64,000 nt of DNA from Trametes villosa (Eukaryota; Basidiomycota; Agaricomycetes; Polyporales; Polyporaceae). The translations under genes and the position numbers were made by a program. This document shows, one piece after another, positions 56,600-64,000 of this stretch; position 1 is the first letter of the stretch; each line of letters opens with the position of its first letter. The notes below the pieces were generated by a model. The model was given only the letters and a program-made list of their open reading frames with translations. It did not search any database and was not told where the DNA came from. The stretch lies in assembly GCA_002964805.2 (NCBI GenBank), contig PUDQ02000105.1:124001-188000 (forward strand). The letters run 5' to 3'.

Positions 56600-57478
56600 A
56601 TGCGCAGCTGGGTCCACGCCGTCAGGCCCCTCGGCGACATCAAGCAGTTCGCAGCGACGCCCTCCGAAGGCTCCGACAGCCTGCCCCCGCTCCTGCACGC
56701 GACCGCAGACACCTCAGGCTCGCAGGACGGCCCGCTCGCGCGCGCGCTCGCGCTCCTCTTCGAGCCCTCCCCCGTCCTCTACTCCACCCTCGTCCCCGCC
56801 CTCGCCGCGCACATCCAGCACGCCCCGCCGATCCTCTCCTACCGCGCGCTCATCGACGCCGCGCTCGCTGCGATCGGAGCGTGGCCGGACGATCTGAAGG
56901 CGCAGTTCATCGCGGGGCACCCCCGCATCGGCGAGGCCAAGGGCCTCTCGACGCTCAGTGCACAGGAGCAGGCTGCGAAGGCCACACCGCCTGAGGTCCT
57001 AGCGCGCCTTGCGCACCTGAACGCTTGCTATGAGCGGAAGTACCCTGGCCTTGTCTACATCACGTTCGTAAACGGGCGGTCGCGCGCAGAGATCAAGGAC
57101 GAGATGGAGGAGGCTCTCGGGCTGGAGCACTCGGCGAGCGCGGACGAGCCACCAGCAGACAGCATCGAGAGTGTACAAGAGGGCGGGGAGGAGTGGAAGA
57201 AGGAACTCGAGAGGGCGGTGGCGGACGTAGGTAAGATCGCGAAGAGCAGGCTGCAGTCATTGGGTGTCGAGACAGGTGCGTTCATAGCATATACTCTACA
57301 GGTCGTACTGACGGACACGTTCAGCGCAGTCCACATAAGATATGTACACCAGGTAGAAGTAGCATCGAAGGGGTATACGGCGTACGCAGCCAGAGCCTCA
57401 ATAATATCGTATGGCTCACATGCATTACACAAGGGCAGCGTGCAACCAAGTCCGTTAAATATCACAATAAGAACCTAG
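56600..57478 (+). CDS. OHCU decarboxylase (uric acid breakdown)
   Basis: The enzyme converts 2-oxo-4-hydroxy-4-carboxy-5-ureidoimidazoline to S-allantoin, the last step of urate oxidation, usually in peroxisomes. Visible motifs: LALLFEPSPVLYSTLVPAL, SYRALIDAALAAIGAWP, the catalytic FIAGHPRIGEAKGLSTLSAQ (His and the Ser...Glu-Gln that follow), and CYERKYPGLVYITFVNGRSR, the fungal form of the family C-terminal motif. The coding character is good to about residue 230 (KSRLQSLGVET); the last 60 residues look non-coding, so an unseen intron or an earlier end is likely. A 54-nt GT...AG intron beginning after ETG would also stay in frame. No PTS1 is evident. The gene has no other intron. Confidence 0.82.
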   Translation: MRSWVHAVRPLGDIKQFAATPSEGSDSLPPLLHATADTSGSQDGPLARALALLFEPSPVLYSTLVPALAAHIQHAPPILSYRALIDAALAAIGAWPDDLKAQFIAGHPRIGEAKGLSTLSAQEQAAKATPPEVLARLAHLNACYERKYPGLVYITFVNGRSRAEIKDEMEEALGLEHSASADEPPADSIESVQEGGEEWKKELERAVADVGKIAKSRLQSLGVETGAFIAYTLQVVLTDTFSAVHIRYVHQVEVASKGYTAYAARASIISYGSHALHKGSVQPSPLNITIRT

Positions 57479-57532
57479 AGCAAACACACAACAGCAGCGA
57501 CATATAGCACAAGAGAGGTCGTCTTCTTCCTA

Positions 57533-58471
57533 TCACTCTTCGCTTGGCGGGCTCACTACCACCGGCGGGCTCTCGACCATCGGCGCAGTCTTCTGCGTAC
57601 CGTCCTACAGTCACCATCAACAGCCGCATAATCGCACACGCTGCCACTCACCATGAGCACCTTCTGCCTGCGCACCTCCCACTCCGGACAGCGCCGGCGA
57701 AGGTCGCTGAGGAGCTCGTCCGCGAGCGTGTACGTCCCGCCGCTCTTCACGTCCGCCGCGCGCTCCGCCTCGCGCGTGAGGCGCAGCTGCTCCTCGAGCA
57801 CCTTCATCTTCTCCTGGTAGCGGAGCTCCGCCTGCGCGAGCGTGTCCTGGTAGCGCTGCTGGCTCGCGAGGATCTCCTCGCGCAGCACGCGCATGCGCTC
57901 CTGGTGCCGGAGCTCCGCCTGCCGCTGCCACTCGGCGCGTTCGCGCGCGAGCCGGGCCTGGACTTCTTCGGTGGTGAAGCGGCGGCGGCGGACGTAGTTG
58001 AGGCCGTTATCGTAGGCCTTTCACGGTGCCTCAGTACGATGCGGAGCCATGGGGGATTCGTCGGCGTACCTTGCGTTTCGCGGGGTCGCTCAAGACTTCG
58101 AAGGCCGTGCGGATCTGGCGTGGAGGAAAACGAGTTATTATCTGCCCAAAGACCTCATAAAATGGATATGGTACGCACATCCCTAAACTCGGCTTCCGCG
58201 GCTTCGACCTCGACCTCGTCAGAACCAGGCGGGAGCTTGTCTATGTTTCTCCTGATCAGCCTTATTCGCTTCGCGCAAGGATGCCTCGGCTGCATACCTG
58301 GATGAGTCTCCAGCGCCCTGATCTTGTACGCCTTCCTCACTGCACGCAAAGCGACGCTCTCCATTTGCACCCCATTCTCCGCCAAGACAGCAGCGGGATC
58401 GACGCACCTTCGTCCGCGGTGGCAGTCTGGAGGATGCCTAGGATATCATAGAGGGTTTGTGTTACGGCCAT
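57533..58471 (-). CDS. J-domain (DnaJ-type) co-chaperone
   Basis: Six short exons join to about 217 aa. The J-domain begins at the N-terminus: LYDILGI, RKAYKIRALETHPDKLPPGS, AEAEFRDIRTAFEVLSDPAK and RKAYDNGLNY. The essential HPD is assembled across an intron (HP | D), and an apparent HPG in the unspliced frame is misleading. After the J-domain comes a long charged helix (ERAEWQRQAELRHQERMRVL, then REEILASQQRYQDTLAQAEL), probably a coiled coil, then a short Pro-rich tail ending SPPSEE. There is no Gly/Phe region, zinc finger or membrane segment, so it is a class C J-protein that should stimulate an Hsp70 ATPase at a site set by its coiled coil. Client unknown. Confidence 0.85.
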
Positions 58472-60088
58472 ATGGCCCAGGAAGACTCTCGGTGTGATCC
58501 AGGATGGTGCAGATGTGAAGGGGGGCCGTGGACGACGCGGGGAAGAGCAGAGTAAGCGTCGGGCTCGGCGGGCGAATGCCAATGTTCGAATCGCGGGAGG
58601 TCACGTGCGTCGCGTATATTAACGCGCCGCGGGCGCTAGACGCGTCTCTCTCGGACCCTGTCCCGCTCAGGTTCGCGCCGCGCGGGCATCCACCAGCACC
58701 CCTCGCGGGAAGCGCAAACGTCAGGGAGACGAAGGTAGACATTTGTATTCAGTCGTGCTACGGAATGGTGTACAAATCCGATAAAGAACTCCTTCGCGAG
58801 CTTGTTCATTGATACAAGGGCTACCTTCTGCGGCGAAGAAGTACAGACACCCACACCTGTCAACTATAGCGACCGACGCCAGAAACGCCACACCACAGCG
58901 CCTCTACTTCGCAGTTCTCCTCCGTCCATCATCGTCCACAGTGCAACCCCAAGCCAGATATCGCGAGGTACGTGCATAGAGTCCGTGCCGCCGAGCGAGC
59001 GAACACCTCGAACGTGCACTCAAACACGAGGTAGGTCATTCCCGCACTGCAATAAGGCGGTATCGGGCCGCGAGAAAACGAGTTGATGATGTGGGGCCTA
59101 GCATGCCCATCTTGTAGCACAGTTCTATGGTCTAGGCCATTGAAAGTAGCGGGGTGCGGGCCAAAGAGCATGAGTATTGGTTAGCTCGAGCGGAGAGGCT
59201 GCGCAGACGCATCTGAACCTACTGTGACGAGCTGCGCGACGGTGTCCCCAAGTGTCGCAATGCCTGTGACGGAGAAGGAAAGACTGCTGGGCCCATTTTC
59301 CCGGGCCTAGTCAGCCTTTCCTCATCCCTCTTCTTGCCACCATGTCAGCTCTTCCTATCATACACTCCACTGGCATCGGGGGATGAGAGCCTTGGGCCTG
59401 CGAGGGTGAGTATGTTAGCAAGGTCGAGACTTCATCCCAGCACCTCATGCTTGCATAGATCTGGATGTGCAGGCTTGGGATCAGATACAGGCTCTACAAG
59501 ACGAGTACAGTGTTGTACAGTGCACAGACGGAACAGCTGTGCAATGCACGAATTGAGCATCTCGTGGATGCTCAATCCGCGCCTTGGATCGTTGTTCCGC
59601 GCATGCGCGCGTCCATCCAGGAACTTACCTTCGTTCTCCATGGCTGTATGCGCGCGAACGATGGCATGAGAACCACCTCCAGCAGCAGGGCGCGTCGCGC
59701 CGCGTCGATATGAGAAGACGATCCACAGACGGTGCGCATTCGTACGATGTTCAGTGTCACGATGGCGGCGCGGTTGACGACGACGGCCTGCGCCGTTTGC
59801 GCGACGTTGACGCGCCCGCGGGTGCCTCGGTCGGCATAGCGAGCCTAGCGTCGGCAGCGATCAATGCAGGCCCGCCGTGAAACTCAGCGAGCGGCCGTCG
59901 CGAAAACTGGGCCCACGTGATGGGGCCCTTTATACCGCTCGATCGCGTCTCCGCCCCTGCGCGGCCACCGGCACCTCGCCACCCATTTCTACGTGTACGT
60001 CCTCCTTCTACCCTCCCCGACGCGTTCTCGCGGTGCTGACGCGCGGGCACGCGTCCGACATCGTCGCAGACCGCCCCGCCCGTACACG
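58472..60088. other. intergenic region with a perfect hairpin
   Basis: 1.6 kb between the J-domain gene and the chromodomain fusion gene. Open frames here lack coding character. A perfect 10-bp hairpin lies at 59552-59576. The promoter of the fusion gene should lie at the right end. Confidence 0.45.
59552..59576. repeat. perfect inverted repeat (hairpin)
   Basis: ATTGAGCATC and GATGCTCAAT flank a 5-base loop TCGTG with no mismatch. There is no U-rich tract after it to support a terminator-like role, which would in any case be unusual in a fungus. It could be a protein-binding dyad or a stem in an untranslated RNA. Confidence 0.5.
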
Positions 60089-61548
60089 ATGACGCGAACG
60101 CGAACGGTACTCCTCGAGACCACCGCGCGCAGGACGCGGAAACCAGGTGCGCACGCAGTGGACTTCAGCCCGCACGGGAAGAAGGGCGCGACCCCGAAGG
60201 TGGTCACCTTTGCCGGACAGAAGTTCCACCCCACCGTCGTCCTCGACACGTTCTACACCTTCGTCGCCGAGCGCCACCGCATGCACCAGCGCCGCCTCGC
60301 GGGCGAGGCGCAGCCATGGACGACCGACCCCATCCTCGCAGCGTACCCGTTCACGAACGTCTTCCGCGTCTACGACCGCGTCTCGCAGTACGTGCTGCGC
60401 GAGGTCATCCGGAAGGGCGACCAGGGCCTGCGCGAGCAGTGCTTCCGCGTCATGCTCTTCCGCTCGTTCAACAAGATGGAGACGTGGGAGCTGCTCACCG
60501 AGCACTTCGGCACGCCGACCTGGCGCGGGTTCGACGTGAACGCGTATGAGGACGTGCTGCTCGAGGCCCAGCAGCGGAGCCCCCTCTACGGCCACGCGTA
60601 CATAATCCCCTCCCCGAAACTCGGCGGGCGTGCGAACGCATCTAACCATCTCCGCCTCGTCCAGCTCATGATGGAGGAGGACTTGCCGGGACAGCTCAAG
60701 AAGCTCCGTCATCTGAAGGACGCGCACGGGCGCATAGGCCTCTTCCCCAGCATGGGCGACTTCATGGCGCTTCAGTAAGCTCACTGCCCGTCACTGCGCC
60801 TCGCACGCCCGCCCACCCCTGACCGCTTCGCTTCTCGCACAGACTCCTCCTCGACCTCAACATGACCGCGCACTTCGACTACCCCGAGGACGAGTGGGCC
60901 GCGCCGGGCCCGGGCGCGCTCGCGTGCCTGCAGAAGATGTTCGGGCCCTCGGTGCGCGGCCACGAGCTCGCCGCGCTGCGCTACCTGCACCGCACGCAGC
61001 ACGCGCACTTCGCGCGCCTGCGCGTGCGCCCGGACGGCATCCCGCGCGTGCCCGGGCGCGCCCCCGGGCTCAGCATGGTCGACGTCGAGCACGCGCTGTG
61101 CGAGTGCGAGAAGTACGCGCGCGCGTTCCACCCCGCGATCGTCGGCAAGCGCCTCAAGGTCGCGAAGCGCGTCTTCGTGCCGCGGCCCGCGCCGCTCTCC
61201 GCGGACGTCCCCGCGCACTGGGCGAAGACCGTGCGGCGGCGCGCGGAGGACATCGACTACCGGGATCCCCTCCTCGTCGGGGGCGAGGAGCAGTACGAGG
61301 TCTCCCACATCGTCGCGGAGAAGCGCCAATACAGCGGCAGCGGCCCGCAGTATCTGGTTCGTTGGGTGGGGTGGGACCAGGATGACGATACCTGGCAACG
61401 GGAGAGCGATCTCGCGGACGGCGCCTCGAAAGTGCTGCAGGAGTGGAAGTCAGCGAAGGCCCGTATCGCGACCCGCGCCGCAGAGATGCAGGAGATGGGC
61501 CTCCGGTTCAAATACCCGGCCTCCAAGAAGGGTCGAAAGACTCTATGA
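60089..61548 (+). CDS. HMUDK-type helical domain fused to a chromodomain
   Basis: Two exons (60089-60774, 60843-61548) join across a 68-nt intron to 463 aa. Residues 80-325 match the helical domain of 5-hydroxymethyluracil DNA kinases, the family earlier called alpha-glutamyl/putrescinyl thymine pyrophosphorylases: YPFTNVFRVYDRVSQYVLRE, FRVMLFRSFNKMETWELL, HAYIIPSPK, MGDFMALQLLLDLNM, AAPGPGALACLQKMFG and GLSMVDVEHALCECEKYAR. The last 85 residues hold a chromodomain: EQYEVSHIVAEKRQYSGSG, QYLVRWVGWDQDDDTWQRES, VLQEWK. It ends in a basic tail. In phages, relatives act on thymine-derived bases in DNA. Here the chromodomain suggests targeting to methylated histone, hence an action on chromatin DNA; both are inference. 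No TET/JBP-like gene lies in the window. Confidence 0.8.
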
Positions 61549-62360
61549 CCCATGGCGCGTTGACCAAGTTGTTCCCTCGGACGTTGCTTTCGTAGTGCTA
61601 TCTCCTACACGGTATGTTGCTGTTTCGTTGGGCTAGGACAGAGAATAGTAACACCATATTAGTTTGTATGTTCCGGTAGTCGGGTAGCATAACGCACCTC
61701 GACTCCGTAGTTAGTGACCTCGTTACAAGAATGCATATCGAGTGCGAGAATAGCACGCCTAAACTTACCGCGAAGCGCATCCTGCCAGGATCCCTTCCCG
61801 AACTCACCACACCCGCCCCTGCTCACAACAGCCAACGCCGACGAACCGTATCAGAGATGTATATATAACTAGGTGTACAGTACGAAGCGTAACGTGCGAT
61901 ATCGATGCGATGCTCAGAGCAACGAGCGAACCAGGGACGTATGTATGTGTGGAAGCTGTATCCCCATGACAGAACGAACGAATAGACGGAATCCAGACTA
62001 CGACGTACACGCGACGAGAACGGCAGAGACAAACAAGAACCAATCGAAGCAGCAACAGATGCCGCGTGGTGGGGGAGGGGGAGGCGGTGCGAGTCGCGAT
62101 TAGCATGCCAGGTGTGTGGGGGAAGCCGAATAACATTAAGGAGTGGCTGGGTGAGAGACGAATTCGAGAGGGATATATGCAGGGGAAGAAAGATCGGCGA
62201 GAGAGTGAATGGTCGATCAGACGGTAATCTGAGGTCGAGAAAGAGAACGATGAATGCGGGCGGATGAATGCAAGTCATGAGAGGTCGTGACGATACAGTG
62301 AAGGCGACGAGAGAGGTCCGGAGTTGCAAAGGAATGTACGCGGAGCCCAGAAATCCTGGC
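61549..62360. other. convergent 3' intergenic region
   Basis: 812 bases between the chromodomain fusion stop and the STE50-like stop. No gene is recognised; it is AT-richer near 61.6-61.9 kb and probably contains long 3' untranslated sequence. Confidence 0.45.
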
Positions 62361-64000
62361 TCATACGACTGCCGCTGCTCGCGACTGAATGGGTGGGAAC
62401 GCGGAAGACATGGGCGACACCTGCGCCTGCTGCGTCGTGGAGAGATCGCCATACCGCTGATCCTGGTCGGTGACCGAGAGGTTCGGCGCGGTACTTGCGC
62501 TGGGCGTCGCTGGAGTTCCTGATGATGAGGGAACCTTGCCGATGAACCATGACTGCGGCGGAACAAGTTCAGCATAGACGCATGACGGTGGACAAGAATT
62601 GAACGTACGGGCACCCATCCACGATCTCCGGACTCTTCTTTGACGGCCTGATCACGATGTCATCAGATTTCAGACGGAGCGGCGGACTGCGAGAGAAGAA
62701 CTCACGTATGACCAATGATTGTACCTCTTGAACACTCTTAGAGAGTCGTCCTTCTGCAAATCCAACTCTTCGTCGCCCTTCTTCTTGTAGTCCATCAGCG
62801 CGATACCCGGGAAGCTCGTTGACAGGATGCTCAGAGGCAAGATTGGCGTCGTGCCTGGCGGGGAAGAGGGTGGTGACCCCGCGTAGCCTCCGCGCGCGGT
62901 AGCCTCCTGGATCGCGACGGCCACGGGGACTTTGGTCTCGAGCAGACAACCAGCAGGGACCCAGCCCTGCTTCGACGGATCCTGGTCGACAAGTCCGGTT
63001 CCTGCGGGGTCGCGCTGGACGACCCACCACCCCCTGGCTCGTGAAACGATGATGAATGTATCGCCACTGCACATGGACAGTCAGCGGCAGCCGGCGGCAA
63101 GAAGCAAGATACGCACACTACCACGTCGAACTCGTCTTCCTGTTCCGCCATATACGGGTATATCGCGACGGCGTACGATACCTCCGACGCGGGCGGCATC
63201 TCCCTGAGAATGGGAGGAGTACCGCCATCCCCGTCCGCAGCGTTGCTCTGCCCCGCGTCGCTCTGCGCCTTGGACGTATCCGCACCGAAGTCGTTCTGTT
63301 TCTCGACCATGGGCGACATCAACTCTGGCCACCCTGACTGGCCGTTGGGCACCCCGGTCATGATTCCTGGGGTTTGGTTGGGCAGATGGCTGTTGACTTG
63401 CAACTTGGGTGGACGTCCCCGCCCGTCCTGAGAAGGCGACTGGCCGAGATGCTGGCCGTGGGATTGTGGATGTCCGGACGTGCCAGGCGTGGGTGTGGAC
63501 TTGGCGGAGCCGCCGTCAGTAGCCGACGCTTTCCGGGCGGCCTGTTTCTGCTGTGCCACAGCGATGGGCGACCGGATGTCCTTGATATGCTTGAGCATGA
63601 AGACCGGGTTCTTCTTCGCGTCCTTTAGTTTCTGGAAGAGGAGCAGAGGCTTCTCATCGTAGCTGAGGCAGCGCTCGATGCGACTCCCTAGTAGCCGTGG
63701 GTCTGAGCGGTCAAGCGGCTTTACGGCAAATGACGACATACCAGGAGCGCCGTAGCAGATGAACATGGCATAATTCTGCCAGTCGTCGTTGTTGATCTTG
63801 TACTTCTTCAACGCAGCCGGCAGAACCTTCCACGCCGGATCATCCAGGCTCACTTTGAAGCTCTTGAGATTATCTTGGCTGTCCTGCCGCTGTGGCCGCG
63901 GCGGTGGGAGGTTGGGCTGCAGCGTGTTGGTACTCGAGTAGGACGTATGCTGGCTCGTAGAAGGTTCCGTCCCGACGACGGTGGAGCCGGATGCCCGGGA
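62361..64000 (-). CDS. STE50: Ste50/Ubc2-like MAPK adaptor (5' end beyond window)
   Basis: The 3' part of a gene entering from the right edge. It encodes a Ras-association domain (LKSFKVSLDDPAWKVLPAAL, KKYKINNDDWQNYAMFICYG, ERCLSYDEKPLLLFQKLKDA), a Ser/Gly/Gln-rich linker, a first SH3 domain (YAVAIYPYMAEQEDEFDVVV, GWWVVQRD, GWVPAGCLL) and a second SH3 (GIALMDYKKKGDEELDLQKD, YNHWSY, GDRGWVPSWFIGKV) before a disordered tail ending SRAAAVV. Ste50 tethers the MAPKKK Ste11 to upstream signals; the C-terminal SH3 pair is the basidiomycete type, as in Ustilago Ubc2. The SAM domain would lie to the right and is not seen. Introns visible include 63688-63741 (54 nt). Confidence 0.9.

Noticed and set aside
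58155..58385. Frame suggesting a J-domain with HPG instead of HPD
   Set aside because: A GT...AG intron separates HP from D; spliced, the motif is a normal HPDK.
60008..60784. 258-codon minus-strand ORF opposite the chromodomain fusion gene
   Set aside because: Shadow of the plus-strand exon, which has recognisable domain blocks.
63688..63741. 18-residue insertion in the Ras-association domain of the STE50-like protein
   Set aside because: The stretch is a 54-nt intron (GTATGT...TAG) that happens to be open in frame.
1..64000. CRISPR arrays, bacterial operons, ribosome binding sites, rRNA genes
   Set aside because: Spliced eukaryotic genes throughout; no regularly spaced direct repeats, and no rRNA or tRNA sequence was recognised.

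Overview
The window looks like a nuclear contig from a filamentous basidiomycete, most likely an agaricomycete and possibly a polypore. Genes are GC-rich and cut by many short spliceosomal introns, mostly 48-75 nt with GT...AG ends. Marker families fit: an SH3-containing Ste50/Ubc2 adaptor, a HET-domain protein, a basidiomycete-type F-box protein and a Zap1-like zinc-finger factor. I built gene models by hand, joining reading frames across visible donors and acceptors and checking that the phase closed. Genus and species cannot be named from this.

Layout. 1-1.6 kb: one unrecognised gene. 1.65-7.7 kb: an AT-rich, gene-poor island of repeats (a foldback element, two diverged copies of a hairpin repeat, GGGT-rich DNA, a minisatellite). 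7.7-31.4 kb: a dense block with VMS1 (ribosome quality control), POL3 (DNA polymerase delta), a HET protein, a BRAP2/Etp1 ubiquitin ligase, a Nudix CoA diphosphatase, VMA12 (V-ATPase assembly), an ataxin-10 homologue, LEO1 (PAF1 complex) and an unknown protein. 31.4-36.2 kb: a gene desert. 36.2-44.5 kb: a small unknown protein, BRN1 (condensin), an EF-hand-like protein and a sugar transporter. 44.7-50.3 kb: two tandem carboxypeptidase S genes. 50.9-58.5 kb: a Zap1-like factor, an F-box protein, a cytidylyltransferase-like protein lacking its HxGH motif, an OHCU decarboxylase and a J-domain protein. 60.1-61.5 kb: a protein joining an apparent 5-hydroxymethyluracil DNA kinase-type helical domain to a C-terminal chromodomain. 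62.4 kb to the end: a STE50/Ubc2-like gene cut by the window edge.

The genes do not form one pathway. Most are single-copy housekeeping genes, several in head-to-head pairs that share short promoters (VMS1/POL3, ETP1/Nudix, VMA12/ataxin-10, BRN1/EF-hand).

The points most worth following are the chromodomain fusion as a candidate DNA-base-modification factor, the apparent cytidylyltransferase pseudoenzyme, an apparent AT-AG intron in POL3, GC-AG introns in three genes, and the covarying hairpin repeat pair in the AT-rich island.
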